DNA from: Anthracocystis setariae
Lineage: Eukaryota > Basidiomycota > Ustilaginomycetes > Ustilaginales > Ustilaginaceae
Reading direction: 5' to 3'
NCBI GenBank assembly: GCA_928724745.1
Contig: CAKMXJ010000024.1
Span: 1-64,000 of the forward strand
Length of the DNA stretch: 64,000 nt
Shown: positions 34,138 through 44,700 of the stretch, piece after piece
Layout: the number at the start of each line of letters is the position of its first letter
How positions within the stretch are numbered: the stretch's first letter is position 1
Position numbers and translations under genes: made by a program
Notes under the pieces: model-generated
Told to the model about the DNA's origin: nothing
The model's database searches: none
Seen by the model: only the letters and a program-made list of their open reading frames with translations

Positions 34138-35206
34138 TGTTATGGTAGGTGGAGATTGAGAGTTGCAGCGTAGACTTGATGGTGTATACAGTTTTCTGAC
34201 AGCAGATAGATGGGCTGACGGCGGCACTGGGAGCAGGAGACATGGCTGTATATAAGTTCAAGCAGATGTATGCTGCCAGCATCAAACACATGGCACTGAT
34301 CCTGCTACAGGGCAGGAGACACACGTGCAGACACGCATGCACAGAACAGAACTGTAGGAGTCATTGGTTATTTGGTGCTCCTACACAAAGGGCAGATAGA
34401 AAAGCAGACGGAAGGATCCACTCCGGTAGACAAAGGAAGATGGAGGCATTGGCTCTGGTGGACAAAGGGAGATGGTGGTAGTGCCGGCAAAGTGTTTTGC
34501 GGTGAGCTGTCACACAGAACAGCGTCAGGAGACAAAGGTATGTTTGGAGTTTGCCGCTAACAAAGAAACTTGACTGTGCAGTGAAAAATTGCTAACCTGG
34601 CATCGTGGGCAGCGTCACAGTCCTCCAGAATTTCCTGGCGTGTCTCCTGCAGCCAGAATCTATAGTCTCTTGCTCTGCATCCCACGCTCAAATACCTTTT
34701 GTCTCCCCAACCGCAGCTTCCATCCACACTGCACCACTGTCTCCTGCGCACAAACTCTGTTGTCTCCCATGCTCAAGCATCTTTGTCTCTCACTCTGCTA
34801 CCTGATTGGCGTGTGTGCATGTCCTAGCATTGAGTGAACCAACGCCAAGGTTGCAGCTGCTGCAGTGAGCGTCTCCTGCCTTTGTCTCCCATCTCCTGTC
34901 CTTGCTCTCCTGTCTGCTGCTCCTGTCCGCTGCTCCTGCCCTCTTTCATGAGTGTGAAAAGTTGAATTTGTCCGCTGAGCACTTCAGCAGTCTGGCCAAA
35001 CACGTGAACCACCCAACCAATTTCTGCCAATTTTGACGCGTCTCCCAGGGTCCAACCTGCCGCTCAGCCAAAAAATATTTGATTCTCCTGCAGCACTTGA
35101 GCAGTGTAATTGGGCTTGTCTCCTGGGGGTGGGAGACAAGACGCGTCAGGTCAATTTGGCGGGGGAGATTTGTCTCCCGCCAGCCATTGGGGACAACCGC
35201 CTAGGG
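34138..35206. promoter_or_regulatory. Upstream region of the helicase gene rich in GTCTCC words
   Basis: No gene is visible. GTCTCC or its complement GGAGAC occurs more than ten times, often in TTTGTCTCC or GTCTCCTG contexts, including a 9-bp inverted repeat CTTGTCTCC/GGAGACAAG at 35115-35140. The region separates the helicase start from the truncated C2H2-family copy on the same strand. A promoter role is inferred from position only. Confidence 0.4.
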
Positions 35207-36047
35207 CTAGGGGCAGCTTGTACTGTGGTTCAAAGCAGAAGCGGCACTTGAGCTCTGCAAAGAAAACCCAGTGCTTGTACATGTCCAGGTCTCTTGTTTC
35301 TGGTGCATGCGAGACTAGCGCTAGGTAGCTTCCAGCTGGGTAGATGCGGAGGAGAGTAGCTGGTGTGATGGTCACAGAGAAAAAATTCACATCTGTGTTT
35401 GCTTCCAGGTTGTCCCAGCAAGCAACCAGTGCAAGCGGAGGCACCGGTGGCAGCCTGATCTCCTGAGCCTGCTGTCTATCCAGCAGCAGCTCCGGTGGTG
35501 GTATTCTTGCTTCCTCTTCTGCACCCTCATTGCCTACCAGCAGAATGACAATCCCATCTTCCGGCATGTCAAAGTCATGTGCAGCTGGTGAAGGTTGTCC
35601 TGGTTCTGGAATCACCGGCAGGGTTGGTGCATCCAAGTCTGGTGTGGGAGACCGTGACACATTGTCAGGGATGGCATCCGGTGCTGCTTCCTCTGGTATG
35701 TACGCTGGCTCTTCTTCTGGCAGGTATGCAGGCCCCAGCTCTTCTGTGTTTTGAATTTCTTCTGCTACATCTTCTTGCTCTTGTGCTTGAGGCACATGAT
35801 CTGAGACCACAGCTGTAGCTGGCACAGACAATGGTGATTCTTGATGGACTTGGCACTTGTGTATCCCCTGATGGCGCTTGAGTGCGGCATGATTCTGGAC
35901 CACCTGCCCACAAGAGCATGCTGTCAACCCACATGCAGCTGCTTGCGCTGCTGTAACAAAGACTCCAGCATGGGCTTTGCGGATGTGGTTGGTGATGTTG
36001 GTTGCTGAGTAGGTAAAGTGGCAGACTGGACATGGCAAGGAAGTCAT
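35207..36047 (-). pseudogene. Truncated C2H2 member of the OTU-associated subtelomeric family
   Basis: From the ATG at 36047: a C2H2 finger (C6, C9, H21, H26), then a second Cys/His unit (CSCGQVV to HQGIHKC). An acidic Glu/Pro-rich linker follows, then the start of the shared unknown domain (TLLRIYPAG, APETRDLDMYKHWVFFAELK) up to QYKLPL, where similarity stops. The remaining residues to the stop come from unrelated sequence joined near 35215. It resembles the first ~280 residues of the copy at 11591 and aligns with residues ~30-95 of the OTU protein. It sits directly upstream of the helicase on the same strand, so the two may once have formed one subtelomeric cassette. Confidence 0.8.
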
Positions 36048-36059
36048 GGTGGCGTGGAT

Positions 36060-36377
36060 GTTGGATGGTCAGTGGTGAGATGAGCTGTCTGCCTGGCCTT
36101 TGCAATTGTAGTGGACTGTCTTCTGCTTTGTTACCAACCGTCTCCTGGTTCTTACTGATTGTCTTCAAATTGTTACTGACTGTCTTCCAATTTGAAGTAG
36201 ACCGTCTGTCTTTTTCTTTGAAGTGGACCGTCATCTGCTGAATTCAAATCCAAAATAATTTTGAAGTGGCACGTCTTCCTGGCATTTCAAAATTTAGCAC
36301 AGTTTTCAAATGGACCGTCTCATTTTCTCAGTGACGCGTCCAAACAACATTTTTTTGCCCATCAAACCCTAACCCTA
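36060..36377. repeat. Partial 1293-type unit ending in a telomeric tract
   Basis: Matches the last ~270 bp of the 1293-bp unit (GCAATTGTAGTGGACTGTC through CCCATCAAACCCTAACCCTA), with the CCCTAA tract at 36367-36377. It forms the 5' flank of the C2H2-family copy, showing that the 1293-bp unit's right end derives from that gene family's upstream region. Confidence 0.85.
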
Positions 36378-37457
36378 CGGAGAATGGGCTTCAAGCGCAG
36401 TAACCACGATTCCGCGCTCTACATCAAAAACCCGACGTCGGGGTCCAAGACTCACCCGCTCGTCCTCACACTCTACGTGGACAACATACTCATCTTCGCC
36501 CGCTCTAAACCCCTCGCCAAAACCGTGATGAACGGCCTTAGAAAGCACTTCAAGATGACAGGCGGCAAACAACTGGACTACATCCTAGGCATTCAAGTAA
36601 AACAAGCGTCGGATTCCATACATCTGTCCCAAACAAGCTACATCCGACGACTACTTCTCACCTACAGCCTCAAGTCGGCCAACATCGTACACACTCCGCT
36701 CAACCCAAGTGCTAACCTGGCAGAAGGTGGCCCTCTCTCCTCATCAGAACATTCCAAGTATAGGAGCATTGTCGGCCAAATCCTCTACATTGCGACATGC
36801 ACGAGACCTGACATCAGTTATGCTGTACAGAGACTCAGCCATGAACTTGCAAACCCGCATTCTAATGCCATGGTTCAGGCAAAGCATCTGTTACGTTACC
36901 TCAAGGGAACAGAAACCCACGGTCTGGAATATAAACCCGCCGTCGGGTTTCCAATTCACAACGTGAATCTTGATTTTGGGTCCCTATTTCAAACATTCAC
37001 CGACGCAGATCACGCGGGGGACACACTGACTTTGAGATCAACGTCGGGAATTGTCAATACGGTCAACACAATGCCATACAGCTGGATCTCTAAGCTACAA
37101 TCCATCATCATGGACTCTACAACATATGCCAAATACGTGGCTATGGCTGAAGCAGCAAAGGAAATTACATGGTGCCAATGGCTGGTCAAAGAACTTGGCC
37201 TGAAAGTCAAAAACCCGACGCAACTTATGGTGGATAACCGTGCGGCCATTGAACTTGCCAAGGAACCCAAGTTCCACAACCAAACCAAACACTTTCGCCT
37301 CAAGTATCACATTACCCAATCATACCAAGCAGAAGGATTACTGGTCATGAAGCCAGTCTCAACAACGGACCAACTGGCTGGCATTCTCACTAAAGCATTG
37401 GAAAAGAACAAAGTTCAAACCAACCGCGAAAATCTCCACATACTTCCCACAAATTAG
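36378..37457 (+). pseudogene. Copia pol fragment: RT C-terminal half and RNase H, catalytic sites altered
   Basis: In frame from the telomeric tract (MGFKRSNHDSALYI) to the stop at 37455. The RT active-site box reads YVDN where copia enzymes normally have YVDD. Blocks LDYILGIQV, HLSQTSYI, PDISYAVQRLS, HLLRYLKGT and TDADHAGD support the copia assignment. In RNase H, the usual STxEAEY reads STTYAKY, so acidic residues are lost. The coding frame is otherwise open. It is a decayed, non-autonomous relic. An ATG at 36261 in frame belongs to the upstream repeat. Confidence 0.85.
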
Positions 37458-38026
37458 GAAAACCCAACAACAGGTTTCTTCTTCCATTGATTAATCATCA
37501 AGATCCGTACATGCACACTCACAATCCGATGCAAAAAACACCAAAACCACAAAAACAACACAAAAGCTACCCGAACAAGACCAACACAGCAAAATAACAA
37601 TAAAAGCCTACAAAATAAATGGACCCTGCATGAACATGCAACCCAAGATATAGCAACACTTATTAGACCTTAAAACCCAACGTCAGGATTTTGATTCCAA
37701 CGCTAAATCTACAAGACCCAGTTCTTGACCTACAAAACTACAATAAATTACCACCTACACCGCAAGCCACTTATATGTCACATTGCGCAATCACATCCAC
37801 CGAGATGAAACACGGCACATCCGACAAGACTTGCCACCAGGTCACAAGACCCAATGACTGGCCCTCACTACATGCTGCGCCAACTGCGGAATGGAACAAA
37901 CAAAGTGTTACCATACAAAGGATTGGGATAGAGGTGCAAATCGAAGAAAGAACCCTCAACATGCCTCCTCACACACTCCATCCTCATATCTCTCTCACCA
38001 CCACCACAGACGACACCATCTACACA
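37458..38026. other. Copia-A spacer between pol and accessory gene
   Basis: AC-rich spacer with a run of AACAACAAAA-type sequence after the pol stop. The frame of the accessory gene is open from 37691, but the first ATG with a sensible context is at 38027. No other feature seen. Confidence 0.5.
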
Positions 38027-38911
38027 ATGGGTAAGCAACTTTCCCAAGCCAAGCGCAACGCCCTAGCCAAAGCCACCGAGGCTAGGCGTAAGAAAAACTC
38101 CAACATCAGCGACACCAATAACCCCAGCACTGCCAATGTCGCCAACGTCAACAACAATTTGGCCAATGCCATTGCCGACGCCTCCCCTCCAGAGGGTCAA
38201 GCAGAGGCAATGGAGATCGACAACGACCAGCTCCCGCCGCCAACAAGCGAGGGCTCCCCCTCTCCCAACACCTCACTCTCTGTCAACAACAACATGGCCA
38301 TTGATGAAGCTCAGGACGGCCGCGACAACGGCGAGCCACCTGCTTGACCAACATCCCCCACTACCGCTCCAGACACGTACCCTCAAGACGCTGGTAATGG
38401 CACCATCACCGCCAACAACCAAAGCGGTGCTACTCCACCAACTACAGCCGCGCCCCAAGAGGGCGGCCACTCCCTACGTCTCCGCAGTCGACCTCTCCCT
38501 GCGTTGAGACCAGCCACCAACAATGGAGAGTTACCCAAGGAAGGGCCTCTCTTCCTGTACTTGGACAACTCCCTTATCGACGGCGATTTCGAACCGGATC
38601 CCAACTACAGGCGTGACGACGCTAACGACGAGATGGAACGGATTGTCCCTGTCTGCAAAGGCAACGCTCAAAATCCCTCCCAAGCAATCAAGCTCATGGA
38701 GTCGTCTCACTCCCCTCCCCGTCAACGAATTGTAGGAGCCGCTGCTGCCGCCGTTGCAGCTTCAGAGGCCAATTCCAAGGCCAACGAAGTGCAACCCGCC
38801 AGCAGGACCAGAGAACACCCTCTGCCTGCACACCTAGCATGGTTGGGGCCACTTATCCCGGGGGTGCCTGTGTCAAAGCAAAAACAATTTGTCGGACCAG
38901 CAGGAGTGGTT
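38027..38911 (+). pseudogene. Copia-A accessory gene, 5' part, split by gypsy-2
   Basis: Reads from the ATG at 38027 (MGKQLSQAKRNALAK, a basic start), through an Asn/Pro/Ala-rich region, to the gypsy-2 insertion point after codon 295. One in-frame TGA interrupts it at 38345 (codon 107); no intron borders surround it, so it is a nonsense change. Exactly at the target-site duplication the frame continues into 48656. It lies between copia pol and the 3' LTR in sense orientation. Function unknown. Confidence 0.75.
38907..38911. other. Gypsy-2 target-site duplication, left copy (TGGTT)
   Basis: TGGTT directly before the 5' LTR, matched by TGGTT at 48651-48655 directly after the 3' LTR. A 5-bp duplication is normal for Ty3/gypsy integration. 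Confidence 0.95.
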
Positions 38912-40024
38912 TGTTACAGGCAGCGAAGCCGAGGCGGCGGAAAACTGGTTTTACGGCCGCCTTCGGCCCCAGCGCGGTTAAGAGGGCTACGGTCGACCGC
39001 CCTCACATTCGGGTGAGGGGAGGTACGTGACCCGCAGTGCGCCGAATTTAGCAGTGGCGTTACTCACGGGGGGTAAAGTTGGAGCGGTGGAAAATACGCT
39101 TTTCGGCCGCCGTCGAAGTGAGTGCGGCTCAAAGAGTCTCTTTCAGCCGATTTTGCCCATAGCGATCGGATGGCGGCCGTTCGACAGCGCAGAGACGCCG
39201 GATCGCGACAAACGCCATCTCGAGGAGATCAGCAGGTGAGGGACACCATCTCAGATGCTCTCAGAGGCTTGGAGGTGATCAGCTGCTTGTGCCGCGGTCA
39301 GTACATGCGCACACGCAGGCCGTGCAGCTAGACAATAGGCCAGCGCCGGATCGACCTTGCCATAGGGGCTTGGAGCGGACATACTTAATGTCTCCTCACC
39401 TGGCTCGTAGTGGATGAGCTCCTCATCCACTCTACTTCTTACAACACCAGTCTTCAGCTCAGTATCTATTCTTAACGACGTCTTCACGATCATTCCAGTA
39501 ACTAGTTTAGTAAGTTGCAATACAGTAGCATTGCAGCTTCCTCGCGTGCCTCCGTTCAAGTCGGAGAACAGCTAGTCCTCGCCGGTACGTGTACCGACAC
39601 CGCAGTGCGTAAACGCTGCTACACGCTGACACCGAGACGGCAGGCTCTTAGCCGTCTCTCTAACAGCTTGGTGGTCACGTCCAGTGTCCACTTAGCTAAC
39701 CAGCCAGCCTTCTGCCTTGTCAAGAGCGCTCGCGAGACACCAGGCTAACACGCCGTAATACCGAGTACGCCGTGCTGCCTCTGAACGGAGCGCCAACAGC
39801 GTCAGTCGGTAATAGGTCGAACGCGGTCGAGAAGCCCACCCTCCACCGCCGTCAAGTCGAGTGCGGCCCAGTCGTCCTCATCGGACCGCCGACGTATCTG
39901 CGCAACCCACCTCGTACTACCCAGTTGCCCAGGCGCGTATCCCAAACTCGGCGGCCCAACCCCTCAGGACCGCACCGCTCTCGAAACAAGATCGGCCTAT
40001 TTACCAGGCGCCCGACCGCTGACA
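38912..40024 (+). repeat. Gypsy-2 5' LTR
   Basis: 1113 bp, TGTTACAGG to GCTGACA, matching 47538-48650 at a constant offset of 8626. Small ORFs inside it occur identically in both LTRs and are not genes. Confidence 0.95.
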
Positions 40025-40061
40025 TTAGAGTGGATCGTTCAAGCAGCGCCCCGTACTCGAC

Positions 40062-41735
40062 ATGACCGACGCAGCCGCGCCGCGAGGCAGTACACCTCGC
40101 AGTCGGACGTCGTCGCCTCCTGCAGCGAACCCAGAACCATTGCTGCAAGGCCTAATCGAGGACATACGACTTCAGATGAAGGAGGTCCATAACCAACGCA
40201 TGGCTTACGAAACTAGTCGTCAGGAGGCCATGCTGAAAGAGAGCCAAGACCGACTCCGCTTTCAGGAGAAGCTCTACTTACTCATGGACCAGGCGACCGG
40301 CTCCAAGCTGTCGCCCACGCCGTCGACAGCTATCCCAGCGTCGTCGCGACCTCTAACGGCGCAGCAGGAGGAGATCCTCGCGCTCAAGGCCGAGATCGCA
40401 GACCTCAGGGAGCTGATCAAGCCAGCTCTACGCCGAGGGGGTGAGCCAGAGGTCGCCGCCGTCGCCCCTGGACACGAAGCGCACGAGGAGAGGTCGTACA
40501 GCATGCATGATGACCCTCGGCGCTCTGCTCCGTTGGGTAGCTCTACCCCTGCCCGTCGACCAGTGGCGTCAGCCCTACGCTGGAACGAAGAGTACAGTCA
40601 GGAGGACTTGTATTCGACCTCCACCGGCCGACGCCCCGCCTGGGACCATCCCACCATGACGGCACGGGAAGCAACCTTCGAGCGCAATACTGCCAAGAGC
40701 GACCCGAAGCTTGACTTCCCCGACTGGCAAGAGAATGACTTGGAGATGTCGCTCATCCAGGTCGAGGCCTGGTTCCGGTATCAGGAGATGTCCGACGGCC
40801 GCAAGAGGATCCAATTCCTGGGACCGCATCTCAAGGGTCGGGCTCTCACTTGGTACCGGTCCAAACTACGTGCCGATCCATCCCAGTCGGGCGCATTGTT
40901 CGGTGACTGGACCCTTTTCGTCAACCGGCTCAAGCAGCTCTACGGCGTTCACGACGAGAAGCTGGATGCCTTCAATAAGCTCTACGCCCTGCGCCTCGCC
41001 ACCGACAAGCCAGGCGCTGCAAGCGAGTACGTCGAAGCGTTCAGGACCCTCGAGGAGCGAGCTGGTATGAGTGACGAGCACCTCAAACTCCACCTTTTCC
41101 GGCGGGGCTTGACTCCAGTTCTCCAGCGTCAATTCGAGCGTACGTCGCCGAAGACGTTGTGGGAGTTCTACCGCGAGGTGGAGGATTTGGATCGCAACCG
41201 GGTCTTAGCGCAACAGACGTACCAAGGCGGTGCAGCGACCCTCGCTCAGCCGATCTCAAACTCATTGCGGTACGATTTCCCCTCGGCGGCTGGAAGAACT
41301 CACGCCCCGACCGCCGACGGTGCAAAAGCGGCCGGGCGGGTATTGGCACCGTCCGCCGTGGAGGCACGGCCGGCTGCAGCCACGCCCTCCCCAGCGCGCC
41401 CTCGGCCGTTACCGCCCCATCTGGCCCAACGCCTGCCCGTCGTCTACGATCGTTCGCCGACGACCTTCGGCTCCACCACGTGCAAGCTATGCGGTAAGGA
41501 GGGTCATTGGGTGCGTGACTGCCCTCAGCCGGCCCGGGAGACGGCCACCGGAGCGCCACGACGACCTGGACCTCGAGCCTACGTGGCGCAAGAGGATGCC
41601 GTAGCACAAGAGGACGTCGAAGACCAAGATGAGGAGGAGGCACTTGGTTATGAAGATCTCCCACCCCTCGCTGACGACGACGGGGTCGATGATGATCACG
41701 ACGTTGAGGGAAACGGGTGTGGGACAACCGAATGA
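40062..41735 (+). CDS. gag: Gypsy-2 Gag (capsid and nucleocapsid)
   Basis: 557 aa from an ATG 37 bp after the LTR. An N-terminal coiled-coil-like stretch (about residues 30-75, Gln/Glu/Lys-rich) precedes a retrotransposon-type capsid region (EMSLIQVEAWFRYQEM, LGPHLKGRALTWYRS, TLEERAGMSDEHLKLHLFRRGL). A CCHC zinc knuckle follows (C474-x2-C477-x4-H482-x4-C487), then an acidic tail. It would assemble virus-like particles and bind element RNA. Its TGA stop (41733-41735) overlaps an ATG of the pol frame as ATGA. Confidence 0.93.
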   Translation: MTDAAAPRGSTPRSRTSSPPAANPEPLLQGLIEDIRLQMKEVHNQRMAYETSRQEAMLKESQDRLRFQEKLYLLMDQATGSKLSPTPSTAIPASSRPLTAQQEEILALKAEIADLRELIKPALRRGGEPEVAAVAPGHEAHEERSYSMHDDPRRSAPLGSSTPARRPVASALRWNEEYSQEDLYSTSTGRRPAWDHPTMTAREATFERNTAKSDPKLDFPDWQENDLEMSLIQVEAWFRYQEMSDGRKRIQFLGPHLKGRALTWYRSKLRADPSQSGALFGDWTLFVNRLKQLYGVHDEKLDAFNKLYALRLATDKPGAASEYVEAFRTLEERAGMSDEHLKLHLFRRGLTPVLQRQFERTSPKTLWEFYREVEDLDRNRVLAQQTYQGGAATLAQPISNSLRYDFPSAAGRTHAPTADGAKAAGRVLAPSAVEARPAAATPSPARPRPLPPHLAQRLPVVYDRSPTTFGSTTCKLCGKEGHWVRDCPQPARETATGAPRRPGPRAYVAQEDAVAQEDVEDQDEEEALGYEDLPPLADDDGVDDDHDVEGNGCGTTE

Positions 41736-44700
41736 TGGCTTGTCTTGCCCTGCAACCGCCCTCGCCATCACCCTGTATATATCGGAACTGTTCATTGTGT
41801 TTCTCGGCCAACTCCAATACATCGGTCCTCGAAGTTACCGGCACCATCAACGGGTGCCCGGCTCGCATCCTGGCCGACACCGGAGCTTCACTGTCTCTTC
41901 TCTCAAGCGCTTACGCCCGCACATATTGTATTAACATCAAGACCACTCCCCAGCCCACTGCAGTCCACGGCGTCAGCGGCCATCGTCTAGCCATCACTCA
42001 CGATGCGACGCTGACGGTCAACATCGGCGAGCAAACTTTACCGCCGCTGCAGGCCTATGTCGCGGACATCAGCGATTTCGATCTCATTATCGGCTACCAG
42101 GAACTTCGCACACTTCAGCCGAGGATCGACTGGACTTCGGGCCGAATTAAATTCACCGCGGCGCAGCGGGATCCACTAGGCCGCGTTAAACACGACCTCG
42201 GTCCGTCACTTAGTGTCATCAGCCGCGCCTTACCCTCTAACGAGCCGGGTATCACGGTCCACGGAAACGAGTTCGTCTCATTCCAACAGCTCGTCCAAGC
42301 GTCCTATCAGGACGGACCGATTGGCATTATGCTGATCGATGCTCCACCCTCCTCGCTGCCAAGCTTCGGCTTCGTCCCTACCGGCGAAGACAAGGGCATC
42401 GAGATTGAGGTGGAGCCTGAACCACCGACTCCAGTGTCGATCCCAGAGCAATACCGGGATCTCGAGGCGGTCTTCAGTGAAGTCGAGGCCGACAAGCTGC
42501 CTCCTCGCACCAGCACGGACTTGCCCATCGAGCTCGTGCCGGGAGCCAAACCTCCGCAGGGCCCACTCTATCTCAAGGGGCCTAAGGAAATGGAGGAACT
42601 ACGCAAGTACCTCGACGAGAATCTTGCGAAGGGATTCATTCGACCGTCAAAGAGCCCAGCTCGCTCGCCAGTGCTGTTCGTGCCGAAGAAGGACGGCGGC
42701 CTCCGCCTCTGTGTCGACTACCGAGGGCTCAATGAGGTCACTGTCAAGAATCGAGCGCCGTTGCCGCTCATCGAGGAGCAGCTGTTCCTCCTAAGGAATG
42801 CTAAGGTGTTCAGTAAGCTCGATCTCAAGGCGGCATACAACTTGGTACGAATAGCCGACGGTGATGAATGGAAGACGGCGTTCGGCACCCAACTCGGCCT
42901 GTATGAGTACCTTGTCATGCCTTTCGGGCTGGCCAATGCGCCTTCACATTTCCAGTCGCTCGTCAACAGCATCTTTCGCGACATCATCGGAGTCTACGTG
43001 GTAGTGTACCTTGACGACTTCCTCATCTTCAGCAACAAGGAGGAAGAGCATGTTGATCACGTCCGCGAGGTACTGCGGCGTCTACAAGCGAACCGACTCT
43101 TCGCCAAACTGTCAAAGTGCATTTTCCACACCGACACCGTCGAGTTCCTCGGCTACGTCATCACGCCAGGAGGCATCGAAATGGATCAAGAGAAGGTACG
43201 AATCATCAAAGAGTGGCCGTTACCTCAGACGATTCACGATATCCAGCGCTTCCTGGGGTTTGCGAACTTCTACCGCCGGTTTATCTCACATTTCGCTCGG
43301 ATATCAAAGCCCCTCACAACGCTCATCAAGCCTACGGAGCGGTTCAAGAAGTTCCAACTGTCGGAGGAGGCGGTAGAGGCTTTCCACAAGCTCATCGAGG
43401 CTTTCACGACAGCGGGAGTACTGCGACATTTCGATTACCACAAGCCAACCCGCCTCGAGACTGACGCCAGCGACTTCGCCATCGCCGGCGTTCTCAAACA
43501 GGAGACGGAGAACAGATGGCATCCCGTGGCTTTCTACTCGCGCAAGATGACGTCAGCTGAGAAAAACTACGAGATCCATGACAAAGAGCTCCTCGCCATC
43601 GTTGCCTGCCTCCATCAGTGGCGACATATGCTGGCTGGCCTCCCGTCTCAGTTTGCTGTTCTCTCAGATCACGAGGCGCTCAAGTACTTCACCGTACAAC
43701 GTCGAATTAGCGGCCGACAGGCTCGTTGGGCTGTGTTACTGGCCGACTTCGACTTTGTTGTTCAGTACCGACCGGGAGACAAGGCTGGCGAGCCCGACTC
43801 TTTGACACGACGCAGTGACATGGAGCCGTCGGCTGAAGAGCGCGAGCATAACGTACGGCAGCTCCTCCACCCCCGCATTTTTGAAATTGGATTACCGGAA
43901 AATCAGTCACCGGGCCGAAATGAATCCGACGGCGGCTTGACGGGGGTCATTCAGCCGCAGTCGTCGATGGCGGCAATAGTAAGGGGCGGCCTGCCGGAGT
44001 TAGTTCGCGTTTTCCAACCGCTCGACACCGAGCTCCAAGCGCTCCACAAGCACACGCCTTTCGAAGTCAAAGACGGTCTTTGGTATCGCGAAGGCCGACT
44101 TGTCATTCCCAAGGTCACGCTGGCCGGAAAGCAGGGTCGCAGCGACACACGCTCGGCCAAGATTGCCAGCGAACAGTCGCTCTCGGTAGAGCACCTGCGC
44201 TTCATGGTGATGACACAGTGCCACGACGGCATCACCGCCGGACACCCGGGTCGTGACACAACGCTAGCCCTCACCCAGCGTCATTACTGGTGGCCGGGAA
44301 TGCGTGCTTGGATCGCCGACTATGTAGCGAGCTGTCCGGTCTGCGCCCGTTATAAGGCACCTCGTCATCGGCCGTACGGCCTGCTCAAGCCGTTGGCCAC
44401 TCCTTCAAGACCATGGGGATCGGTATCCATGGACTTTATCGAGGGCCTGCCACTCTCTGACGGCTACGACTCGATTCTGGTCGTCGTCGATCGGCTCACC
44501 AAGCTCGCTGTACTCACGCCGACGGTCAAGACTATCACATCGGCTCGCACCGCCGAGCTCCTCCAGCAACATGTGTTCCGCCGGTTCGGAACACCTGAGC
44601 ATATTGTCTCTGATCGCGGCCGACAGTTCATCTCCGCGGTCTGGAAGCGGTACACCGACTCTCTCTCTATTCAGCACTCTCTATCGACGGCGTACCATCC

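Noticed and set aside
39251..39559. 102-codon minus-strand ORF repeated at 47877-48185
   Set aside because: Both copies are inside the gypsy-2 LTRs and match only because the LTRs match.
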